Source of the DNA: VBKO01 sp036393835
GTDB lineage: Bacteria > Myxococcota > Myxococcia > Myxococcales > 40CM-4-68-19
Assembly (NCBI GenBank): GCA_036393835.1
Contig: DASWGI010000255.1
Location: 1-30,002, forward strand
Reading direction: 5' to 3'
DNA length: 30,002 nt
Shown here: positions 1 through 6,582 of the stretch, in pieces
Numbering within the stretch: the stretch's first letter is position 1
How the letters are laid out: each line of letters begins with the position of its first letter
Notes under the pieces: model-generated
The model's input: only the letters and a program-made list of their open reading frames with translations
Database searches by the model: none
Told to the model about the DNA's origin: nothing
Program-made: the position numbers and the translations under genes

Positions 1-1047
1 CGCGGTGCCCGGCTTGAAGCTGATGCCGGTGAGAAACCCCAGGCTCGAAAGCATCTTCCCGAACCCAGTGAGGATCGGTTGGGCCAGCGTCACGCCGAGC
101 AGACCGCCGAGCGCGCCCAGCATCGCTCCTTCGGTCACCGAGATTGCGCGCACGTGCCTGGGCAAGAACCCGATGGCGCGCATCGCGCCCAGCTCCGGCG
201 TGCGCTCGCGCAACCCCATGGCCAGCGTGTTGCCCAGGATGAGCGCCATGATGACCAGGATGACGGCGCTGACCGTCTCGAGCGCCGCGAGGATCGCCGA
301 GGAGCCCTGCACGAACGAGAGGCGGAACGACTTCTCCGTCTCGGTGTGCGTCTCGTATTCGCTGTTGGCGAACAGGGCGTCGATCTGGCGCACCACTTCG
401 GGAGAGCGCCGCGCGTCGGCCACGGTGACGGTGTAGACGCCGACCATGTCCTTGAGCCCTTCCCGAACCCCCTCACTCCAGCGCTTCCAATGGAAGTACA
501 TGGTGTTGGCCAGCGAATCGTCATCCGGCGAATCCACGATACCGGCGATGCGGAACCGCCACTCGCCGGGATAGCTGTCGCCCTGCAGCGGCAGCGTGTC
601 GCCTACCTTGAACCCGTACCGGTCGGCGAGCTTCTTCCCGACGATGCACGCGTTCCGGTCGGAGAGGAAGTCCTCCTTGGTGCCTTCCAGGAACCGGATG
701 TTGAACACCTCGAGCGCGGTGGGCGCGTCGACCGCGAACCTGGCGAAGAAGTTCTTCGGATCCTTGTAGATGCCCCCGAACCAGTTCGAGTAGGTGACCT
801 TGGTGACGCCCGGCACCTGCAGGATCCGCTCCCGGTACGAGAGCGGGAGCGTCTGCGTGATCGAGACCGCGTTGCGCGTCACCACCCGGTCGGCCGCGCT
901 GGCGTCGCTGCTCGCGTACCAGGCTGAGAGCACGGTGCGCAGGAACACGAACGCCAAGGCGGCCACCATGGTGCCGAGCACGGTGAGGAAGGCGCGCGTC
1001 TTGTTGCGCAGGAAGGCGTTGCGCAGCGCCAGGCCGGTGAGGGTCAC
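1..1047 (-). CDS. ABC transporter permease, FtsX/MacB family (3' end outside window)
   Basis: Inner-membrane permease of a MacB/LolCE-type ABC exporter. The 349 codons present hold an N-terminal transmembrane helix (about residues 20-40, after LRNAFLRNKTRAFL), a large extracytoplasmic domain (about 45-235) and two further helices beginning near ILAALETVSAVILVIMA. The cytoplasmic ELGAMRAIGF motif between the later helices is characteristic of FtsX-like permeases. The fourth helix and the stop lie beyond base 1. The GTG start overlaps the stop of the ATPase gene in a GTGA junction, so the two are translationally coupled. The long periplasmic domain fits mechanotransmission exporters that move lipids, lipoproteins, peptides or drugs out with a periplasmic adaptor. 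Substrate cannot be inferred. Confidence 0.9.
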   Translation of the reverse strand, partial: MTLTGLALRNAFLRNKTRAFLTVLGTMVAALAFVFLRTVLSAWYASSDASAADRVVTRNAVSITQTLPLSYRERILQVPGVTKVTYSNWFGGIYKDPKNFFARFAVDAPTALEVFNIRFLEGTKEDFLSDRNACIVGKKLADRYGFKVGDTLPLQGDSYPGEWRFRIAGIVDSPDDDSLANTMYFHWKRWSEGVREGLKDMVGVYTVTVADARRSPEVVRQIDALFANSEYETHTETEKSFRLSFVQGSSAILAALETVSAVILVIMALILGNTLAMGLRERTPELGAMRAIGFLPRHVRAISVTEGAMLGALGGLLGVTLAQPILTGFGKMLSSLGFLTGISFKPGTA

Positions 1048-1748
1048 GTCAGCAACCCCTTGTCCAGCCGGCGCTGGATCTTCGCGCGCTCCGCCGCGTG
1101 CGGGTCGTGGGTGACCATCACGATGGTCTTCCCGAGCGTCTCGTTGAGCGTGGTGAGCAGCCCCAGCACGTCCTCGGCGCTCTTGCGGTCGAGATCGCCG
1201 GTCGGCTCGTCGGCAACGACGATCTGCGGGTCGGCGATGATGGCGCGCGCGATGGCGACCCTCTGCTGCTGCCCGCCGGAGAGCTGCCGCGGCGTGTGAT
1301 CGGCGCGGTCCGACAGCGAGACGAGCTTGAGCGCCACGTCCACGCGGCGCCTGCGCTCCGCCTTGGAGAGCGGCGTGAGCAGGAGCGGCAGCTCCACGTT
1401 CTCGGCCGCGGTGAGCACCGGCATCAGGTTGTAGAACTGGAAGATGAACCCGATGTTGCGCGCCCTCCACGCTGCGCGCTGCGTCTCGCCCATGCGGCCG
1501 ATCTCCTCGCCGGCCACCCGCACGCTGCCCGCGGTGGGCTGGTCGATGCCGGCGATGAGGTTGAGCAGGGTGGTCTTGCCCGAGCCCGAGGGGCCCATCA
1601 GGGCCTCGAACGAGCCTTCCGGGATGTCCAGGTCGATCCCGTCGAGCACCGTCACTTCCTGCTTGTCGCGGACGTACACCTTGCGCAGCCCGCGGATCTC
1701 GACGATCGGCCGCGCGCCGCGCGGGGCCCTCTCGGCCACCTCCGCCAT
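1044..1748 (-). CDS. ABC transporter ATP-binding protein, MacB/LolD type
   Basis: Cytoplasmic ATPase (234 residues) powering the exporter encoded with it. Walker A is GPSGSGKT (residues 52-59), the signature is LSGGQQQR, Walker B is IVVADEP followed by the D-loop region TGDLD, and the switch histidine is in VTHD. Spacing and the IFQFYNLMPVLTAAENVELPL-like Q-loop region match the LolD/MacB/FtsE subfamily. The ATG at 1748 is chosen because GGGAGGAG lies just upstream; the frame stays open far upstream of it, but that part is a false frame opposite the adaptor gene. It follows the adaptor gene by 11 bases and overlaps the permease start by 3. Confidence 0.95.
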   Translation of the reverse strand: MAEVAERAPRGARPIVEIRGLRKVYVRDKQEVTVLDGIDLDIPEGSFEALMGPSGSGKTTLLNLIAGIDQPTAGSVRVAGEEIGRMGETQRAAWRARNIGFIFQFYNLMPVLTAAENVELPLLLTPLSKAERRRRVDVALKLVSLSDRADHTPRQLSGGQQQRVAIARAIIADPQIVVADEPTGDLDRKSAEDVLGLLTTLNETLGKTIVMVTHDPHAAERAKIQRRLDKGLLT

Positions 1749-1759
1749 CTTCTCCTCCC

Positions 1760-2998
1760 TCACTGCTTTTCCTTCACCTTCATGCCCGCCCGCAGGTCTC
1801 CGTCGGGACGGCGCACAACCTTGGTGCCCGGCGGCGGCCCGTCGCGCAGCGCGACCAGGCCGCCCATCGGCGCTCCGGTGACCACCGGCACGGTCCGGAG
1901 CTGGTCCTGCGGGTCGACCACCCAGACCACCTTGTTCTCTCCGCGCTCCACCACCGCGTCGGCCTGGACCGCCGGGATCGGTTGCGCCTTCGCCGCCGCC
2001 TCGTCCAGCTCCTTGGCGAGGAAGGTCACCTTGGCGCCCATGTCGGGCAGCACGTCCACGGGATCGTCGACGAAGCCGACCTTCACGGTGACGGTCGCCT
2101 TGGCGCGGTCGACGCGGGGGCGCACCTCCGCCACCTTGCCCCGGTAGCGGCGGTCGGGGAAGGCGTCCAGGACGATTTCCGCGGGCGTGCCGATCTTGAG
2201 CTTGGCCACCTGGCTCTCCGACACGTCGGCCTCGACCTGCAGGGTGGAGAAGTCGGCCAGCGAGGCGATGCCCCCGCGCCCGCCCGTCCCCGCGCTCAGG
2301 GCCCCGAAGACGATCTCGCCGATGTCGGTCAGCTTCTGGGTGATGCGCCCGTCGAACGGGGCGCGCACGTAGCAGTTCTCCAGGTTGACCTTGGCCACCT
2401 CGACGCGGGCGCGCGCCGCGGCCGTGTCGCTGCGCGCCGCCGACAGGCCCGCCTTGGAGCCCTCGAGGCGAGCTGTGACCTGGTCGAGCACGGCGGGGGT
2501 CGAGACGCCCTTCTCCTGGACCACCTTCTCGCGGTCGAACGCGCGCTGCGCGTCGCGCAGCTCCACCTCGGCGCGCGTCGCGCGCGCCGCCGCCGAACGC
2601 GCGTCGGCCTGGGCCTGGAGCACTTGCGCCCGGTAGTCCTGGTCCTCGAGGACGGCGATGAGCTGTCCCTTCTTCACCACGGTGCCGTCCTCGACGAAGA
2701 GCTTCGCCACGCGGCCGCCGATGCGCGGCGAGATGTTCGCCTGGCGCTGGGGCACCACGTATCCGGTCGCCACCAGGAGTTGCTGCGCCTGGGCCGGGCT
2801 GACCAGCGCCACGGCGGTGGTCTCGACCTCCGGCACGAACAGGCGCGGGGCCAGGAGCTTCCAGCCGGCGAACAGCGCCGCGGCCGCGATCACGAGACCG
2901 ATGACGGGCGGGGCCCACGCGGGCAAGCCCCGCCGCTGCGGCGTGCGCTCGATGCGCAGGCTCTTCAGCTCGTCGGCGACGGACGGCGGGGTCGGCAC
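1760..2998 (-). CDS. Periplasmic adaptor subunit (HlyD/MacA family, efflux membrane-fusion protein)
   Basis: Adaptor (412 residues) linking the inner-membrane ABC transporter to the periplasm or an outer-membrane channel. It has a short cytoplasmic N-terminus, one transmembrane helix (about residues 27-46), a biotinyl-lipoyl half motif (SPRIGGRVAKLFVEDGTVVKKGQ), an alanine-rich coiled-coil hairpin (about 118-205), the second lipoyl half (YVRAPFDGRITQKL), then beta-barrel and membrane-proximal domains. A glycine-rich insert (GALSAGTGGRGGIASL) follows the second lipoyl half, as in MacA-like adaptors. It starts with GTG, 9 bases after the small upstream gene. No outer-membrane TolC partner is visible here; it may lie beyond the window. 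Confidence 0.92.
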   Translation of the reverse strand: MPTPPSVADELKSLRIERTPQRRGLPAWAPPVIGLVIAAAALFAGWKLLAPRLFVPEVETTAVALVSPAQAQQLLVATGYVVPQRQANISPRIGGRVAKLFVEDGTVVKKGQLIAVLEDQDYRAQVLQAQADARSAAARATRAEVELRDAQRAFDREKVVQEKGVSTPAVLDQVTARLEGSKAGLSAARSDTAAARARVEVAKVNLENCYVRAPFDGRITQKLTDIGEIVFGALSAGTGGRGGIASLADFSTLQVEADVSESQVAKLKIGTPAEIVLDAFPDRRYRGKVAEVRPRVDRAKATVTVKVGFVDDPVDVLPDMGAKVTFLAKELDEAAAKAQPIPAVQADAVVERGENKVVWVVDPQDQLRTVPVVTGAPMGGLVALRDGPPPGTKVVRRPDGDLRAGMKVKEKQ

Positions 2999-3007
2999 GG
3001 CCGGTCT

Positions 3008-3223
3008 CTAACACAGGACCCTGGGCCGCGCCTCGCTGCCGTGGCCTCGAGCGCGCGTCGCCGCGACGGCGTGGATGCGGACCTCCGCCTGCCGCGGGTG
3101 CGGGCGCTCCAGGGTCGCGATCAGGGCCGAGAACCAGAGCGCGAGCCAGGCGAGCACCACCACGGCGGCACGGAAGGCAGCGCGGGTCGAGCGGGAGAGA
3201 CCGATGCGGGCGAGAGGCAACAT
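3008..3223 (-). CDS. Small single-span membrane protein leading the exporter operon
   Basis: A 71-residue protein of unknown function. It has a positively charged N-terminus (MLPLARIGLSRSTRAAFR), one hydrophobic span (about residues 19-36, AAVVVLAWLALWFSALIA) and a basic, histidine-containing tail, giving a predicted type II or bitopic inner-membrane topology. The ATG at 3223 has a good AAGGAG about six bases upstream; an in-frame GTG at 3253 would add ten residues without a comparable site. It lies just behind the strong minus-strand promoter and 9 bases ahead of the adaptor gene, so it is probably co-transcribed with the exporter. It could be a small accessory subunit or a leader peptide. 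I recognise no family. Confidence 0.6.
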   Translation of the reverse strand: MLPLARIGLSRSTRAAFRAAVVVLAWLALWFSALIATLERPHPRQAEVRIHAVAATRARGHGSEARPRVLC

Positions 3224-3260
3224 GGCGGGCTCCTTCGCTTCTAACCACCACAAGCGGCAG

Positions 3261-3289
3261 TTGACGGTTATATACCACCGCGCTATCTA
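3261..3289 (+). promoter_or_regulatory. Sigma70-type promoter for the CGNR regulator gene
   Basis: TTGACG (3261-3266), a 17-base spacer, and TATCTA (3284-3289), 28 bases ahead of the ATG at 3318, which has GGAGG at 3309-3313. It overlaps the minus-strand exporter promoter almost completely, so RNA polymerase could probably occupy only one of the two at a time. Confidence 0.65.
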
Positions 3290-3298
3290 ACCTGTCAA
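3269..3298 (-). promoter_or_regulatory. Sigma70-type promoter for the exporter operon
   Basis: Read on the minus strand: TTGACA (3298-3293), an 18-base spacer, then TATATA (3274-3269). This is a near-consensus pair in an otherwise very GC-rich sequence, 46 bases ahead of the ATG of the small membrane protein at 3223. It shares its DNA with the opposing promoter of the CGNR gene. Confidence 0.75.
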
Positions 3299-3317
3299 GT
3301 GCTGTTTTGGAGGTTGA

Positions 3318-3950
3318 ATGCCGGAGACGATGCACGCGGAGCCCTACCGGTTCGAGTTCGTCGGCGGGGAGCCTTGCCTGGACTTCACCAACACCGTGGG
3401 CGGGGACCGGCGCACGACGCCCACCGAGCACCTGCACGGCTACGGCGACCTGGTCGCCTGGGCGCGGCAAGGGGAGCTGCTCGCTCCCGCCCAGGCTCGC
3501 GCCCTGCTGCTGCGCGCGCAGCGCGAGCCCGAGGCCGCGGCCGAAGCGCTGCGCGCCGCCGTGGAGCTGCGCGAGGCGCTGTTCGAGACCTTCTTCGCCC
3601 TGGCGGAAGGCAAGCGCCCCTCTCCGCAGCACCTCGAGGTGCTCAACCGGGCGCTCGCCGAGGCCCTCCCGCACCGCCGCGTGGTGCAGAGCGGCCGGGG
3701 CTTCTCGCTCGGCTGGGACGGCTCGGACGACCTCCGCCGCATGCTGTGGCCCGTCGCGCTCTCCGCCGCCGAGCTGCTCGCGGGCGACCACGCCGCGCCG
3801 GTGAAGCTGTGCGGGATGTGGGAAGCCAGCGGGTGCAGCTGGCTGTTCGTCGACGAGAGCCGGAACGGGTCGCGGCGCTGGTGCAGCATGAAGGACTGCG
3901 GCAACCGCGCCAAGGCGCGCCGCCACTACCAGCGGGTCAAGAAGGGCTGA
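3318..3950 (+). CDS. CGNR zinc-finger / ABATE-domain transcriptional regulator
   Basis: A 210-residue protein of the family with an N-terminal ABATE domain (putative stress-sensing, about residues 10-135; FVGGEPCLDFTNTV is typical) and a C-terminal CGNR zinc finger. The finger reads LCGMWEASGCSWLF, then DESRNGSRRWCSM and CGNRAKARRHY (Cys189 and Cys194 in the second pair). The first cysteine pair is spaced by eight residues, wider than the four I recall as usual, so zinc geometry may differ slightly. The basic tail suits DNA contact. The gene diverges from the exporter operon, and their promoters overlap in an inverted repeat, pointing to a local regulator of export. ATG with GGAGG upstream. 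Confidence 0.9.
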   Translation: MPETMHAEPYRFEFVGGEPCLDFTNTVGGDRRTTPTEHLHGYGDLVAWARQGELLAPAQARALLLRAQREPEAAAEALRAAVELREALFETFFALAEGKRPSPQHLEVLNRALAEALPHRRVVQSGRGFSLGWDGSDDLRRMLWPVALSAAELLAGDHAAPVKLCGMWEASGCSWLFVDESRNGSRRWCSMKDCGNRAKARRHYQRVKKG

Positions 3951-3963
3951 GGCCGCTCGTCCC

Positions 3964-3993
3964 TTGACCATCTCGCTGCACCTCTGCTACCGC
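3964..3993 (+). promoter_or_regulatory. Candidate leaderless promoter for the CBS-domain gene
   Basis: TTGACC (3964-3969), 18 bases, TACCGC (3988-3993), then 7 bases to the GTG start at 4001. That geometry puts transcription start at or beside the start codon. No Shine-Dalgarno sequence precedes the GTG, as expected for a leaderless mRNA. The same elements and spacings occur before mutL (24699-24738). Confidence 0.4.
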
Positions 3994-4000
3994 GCCCGCG

Positions 4001-5305
4001 GTGCCGGCACAGGTCAACGAGAACGGTCCGGCGGCGCCCGCCAGCCAGCCGCCGCGCGAGGGGAACTTCCTCTTCCTCTCCGATCTGCTCGGGCTGCCCG
4101 TGCGCGGCCCGGCCGGCGAGCGCCTGGGCACGCTGGTCGATCTGCTCGCGGACGCGGCCGGCGCGTATCCGCGGGTGAAGGCGATGCGCGTGCGCACGCG
4201 CAGGGGCGGCGAGGTGAAGCGGGTCGAGTGGGAGGACGTGGACGGGTGGGATGCGCGCCGCCTGCGGCTCAAGCGCGGCGCCCAGGCGCTGCGCCCCCTG
4301 CAGCTCCTGTCGAGCGAGATCCCCCTCGCGCAGGACGTGCTCGACCGGCAGATCGTCGACACCGACGACGCCAAGGTGGAGCGCGTCAACGACCTGCACC
4401 TGCTCCTCGCGCGCGGCGAGCTGCGGGTGGCGCACGTGGACGTCGGCTTCCGCGGGCTGGTGCGCCGGATGGGATGGCAACCGCTGGTCGACGCGCTGGT
4501 GCGGAGCCTCAAGCCCGGCGCGCCCTATCTCAAGACCGAGAAGCTGGTCTCCTGGAAGCACGTGCAGCCGCTCTCGGCCGGGTCGCCGCGCGTCCGCCTC
4601 GACCTCTCGCGCGCCGCGCTCTCCGAGATCCATCCGGCCGACCTGGCGGAGATCCTCGAGGATCTGGACCGGCGGGAGCGCGCGGTGCTGTTCCGCGAGC
4701 TGCCGGTCGAGGCGGCGGCCGATGCGCTCGAGGAGGTGCAGCCCGAGCTCCAGCGCGAGCTGCTCCAGGCGCTGGAGCCGGAGAAGGCCGCCGACGTGCT
4801 CGAGGAGATGCAGGCCGACGACGCGGCCGACCTGCTCGCCGACCTGCCCGGCGACGAGTCGGCCGAGCTGCTCGCCGAGATGGAGCCGTCGGAGGCGCGC
4901 GAGGTCGAGCGCCTGCTCACCTACGACGAGGACAGCGCCGGCGGGATGATGAACCCCGAGTTCCTGCGCCTCTCGCCCGAGCTGACTGCAACGCAGGCGC
5001 TCGAGCAGGTGCGCGCGCAGGCCGAGCACATCGCGCACCTGCACGACGCGTTCGTGCTCGGGCCCGGGGGCAAGCTGGCCGGCGTGCTCTCGTTGCGCGA
5101 CATCATCGTGGCCAGGCCGGAGAGCCGGGTGCTGGGGCTGATGCACGACCACCCCGCGCCCCTGCGGCCCGACGATCGGGCGCGCAAGGTGGCGGAGCTG
5201 GCGGCCAAGTACAACCTGTTCTCCCTGCCGGTGGAGGACGAGGCCGGCAAGCTCCTGGGCGTCGTCACCGTCGACGACGTGCTGGAGAAGGTGTTGCATG
5301 GCTGA
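4001..5305 (+). CDS. Soluble PRC-barrel / MgtE-N / CBS-pair regulatory protein
   Basis: A 434-residue cytoplasmic protein. Two PRC-barrel-like segments (about residues 23-85 and 100-160) are followed by the superhelical MgtE N-domain (about 200-310; repeats such as IHPADLAEILEDLDRRERAVLF and the SAGGMM signature) and two CBS motifs (about 315-432). In MgtE channels the N and CBS domains sense cytoplasmic Mg2+ and gate the pore, but no MgtE transmembrane domain is present. Its stop overlaps the start of the NRAMP-related transporter by 8 bases, so it is probably a Mg2+-sensing partner for that transporter (inference). GTG start without a ribosome-binding site; an upstream promoter suggests a leaderless message. 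Similar proteins are often annotated as magnesium transporters, which would be misleading. Confidence 0.88.
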   Translation: MPAQVNENGPAAPASQPPREGNFLFLSDLLGLPVRGPAGERLGTLVDLLADAAGAYPRVKAMRVRTRRGGEVKRVEWEDVDGWDARRLRLKRGAQALRPLQLLSSEIPLAQDVLDRQIVDTDDAKVERVNDLHLLLARGELRVAHVDVGFRGLVRRMGWQPLVDALVRSLKPGAPYLKTEKLVSWKHVQPLSAGSPRVRLDLSRAALSEIHPADLAEILEDLDRRERAVLFRELPVEAAADALEEVQPELQRELLQALEPEKAADVLEEMQADDAADLLADLPGDESAELLAEMEPSEAREVERLLTYDEDSAGGMMNPEFLRLSPELTATQALEQVRAQAEHIAHLHDAFVLGPGGKLAGVLSLRDIIVARPESRVLGLMHDHPAPLRPDDRARKVAELAAKYNLFSLPVEDEAGKLLGVVTVDDVLEKVLHG

Positions 5306-6578
5306 ATCGCCGGCGGCGGGACGCGCCACGCCGCGAAGCGTGCGGCTCTTGCGCTCGCGCTGGGCGCGCCTGGCGCTCGTGGCGTCGGTGGTGGGCCCGG
5401 GGATCATCACCGCCAACGTTGACAACGACGCGGGCGGCATCGCCACCTACTCGCAGGCGGGCGCCGACTTCGGCTACACGCTCCTGTGGACGCTGATCCC
5501 CATCACCTTCGCGCTGATCCTCGTCCAGGAGATGACCGCGCGCATGGGCGTGGTCACCGGGAAGGGGCTCTCGGACCTCATCCGCGAGCGCTTCGGCGTG
5601 AAGTCCACCTTCTTCGTCATGCTCGCGCTGGTCATCGCCAACCTGGGCAACACCGTGGCGGAGTTCGCCGGCGTGGCGGGCTCGCTGGAGATCTTCGGGG
5701 TGCCGCGCTGGATCTCGGTGCCCGCCGTCGCGGTGCTGGTCTGGGCGCTGGTGGTGAAGGGGACGGCGCGCATCGTCGAACGCATCTTCCTCGCGGCCTG
5801 CGTGTTCTACGTCTCGTATATCGTCGCCGGGTTCCTGGCCCGGCCGGACTGGGGAGAGGTGGCGCGGGGCACCTTCATTCCGACCCTCGCCTTCACCGCT
5901 CCGGCGCTGACGATGGTGGTCACGCTGGTGGGCACCACCATCGCGCCCTGGATGCAGTTCTACCTGCAATCCGCGATCGTCGAGAAAGGCGTGCGCGTCG
6001 AGGACTACCCGCTGTCGCGTCTCGACGTGGTGGTCGGCTGCATCGTGACCGACGTGGTCGCCTTCTTCATCGTGCTGGCCTGCGGCGCGACCATCCACAA
6101 GGCCGGCGGCCACATCGAGACGGCCAAGGACGCGGCGCTCGCGCTGCGCCCGCTGGCGGGCAAGTACGCCAGCGCGCTGTTCGCCTTCGGGCTGTTCAAC
6201 GCCTCGGTGTTCGCCGCCAGCATCCTCCCGCTCTCCACCACCTATTACGTGTGCGAGGCGCTCGGGTGGGAGAGCGGGATCGACAAGCGCCGCGACGAGG
6301 CGCCCCAGTTCTACGCGCTCTACGCGGCGATGATCGTGCTGGGCGCGGGGCTGGTGATGCTGCCCGGCCTGCCGCTGCTCAAGATCATGCTGCTCTCGCA
6401 GACGGCGAACGGCGTCCTGTTGCCGTTCATCCTCGTCTACATGCTGCTGCTCGCGGGCGACGAGCGGCTGATGGGCCGTTACCGCAACGGCCGCTGGCTC
6501 TCCCTGGTGGCCTGGGCGACCACCGGCATCCTCGTCGTGCTCACCGCCGCGATGCTCTGGCTGACGCTGCGGGGCTGA
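5298..6578 (+). CDS. NRAMP-related divalent metal transporter, probable Mg2+ type
   Basis: A 426-residue polytopic inner-membrane protein with about 11 helices and the SLC11/NRAMP fold. The helix-1 metal motif, DPGN in classical Mn/Fe importers, reads DAGG (residues 44-47, within VDNDAGGIATYSQAGA). In helix 6 the metal-binding methionine of the usual MPH motif is replaced by alanine (GTTIAPW, 212-218). Loss of that methionine is a hallmark of the NRAMP-related magnesium transporters (NRMT). With a soluble MgtE-N/CBS protein overlapping its start, Mg2+ uptake is more likely than Mn2+ uptake. Specificity remains inferred. The ATG lies within the end of the upstream gene; transcription is expected from that gene's promoter. 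Calling it mntH would overstate the evidence. Confidence 0.88.
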   Translation: MAESPAAGRATPRSVRLLRSRWARLALVASVVGPGIITANVDNDAGGIATYSQAGADFGYTLLWTLIPITFALILVQEMTARMGVVTGKGLSDLIRERFGVKSTFFVMLALVIANLGNTVAEFAGVAGSLEIFGVPRWISVPAVAVLVWALVVKGTARIVERIFLAACVFYVSYIVAGFLARPDWGEVARGTFIPTLAFTAPALTMVVTLVGTTIAPWMQFYLQSAIVEKGVRVEDYPLSRLDVVVGCIVTDVVAFFIVLACGATIHKAGGHIETAKDAALALRPLAGKYASALFAFGLFNASVFAASILPLSTTYYVCEALGWESGIDKRRDEAPQFYALYAAMIVLGAGLVMLPGLPLLKIMLLSQTANGVLLPFILVYMLLLAGDERLMGRYRNGRWLSLVAWATTGILVVLTAAMLWLTLRG

Positions 6579-6582
6579 CGGC

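Larger units (their letters stand above)
3261..3298. promoter_or_regulatory. Imperfect inverted repeat, candidate operator
   Basis: TTGACGGTTA (3261-3270) is mirrored by TAACCTGTCAA (3288-3298). The arms match perfectly except for one unpaired T, with a 17-base centre. The repeat brackets both promoters. Part of the symmetry could come simply from two opposed -35 boxes, but the GGTTA/TAACC extension is not explained by that. A dimeric regulator, most simply the adjacent CGNR protein, is the natural candidate ligand (inference). Confidence 0.45.

Noticed and set aside
1749..3971. Long minus-strand frame continuous with the ABC ATPase, suggesting a 975-residue fusion
   Set aside because: The upstream part is opposite or out of frame with the adaptor and CGNR genes and has low-complexity Arg/Ala/Pro composition. 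The ATPase has its own ATG and ribosome-binding site at 1748.
4001..5305. Annotation as an MgtE magnesium channel
   Set aside because: The MgtE N and CBS domains are present but there is no transmembrane domain; the protein is soluble.
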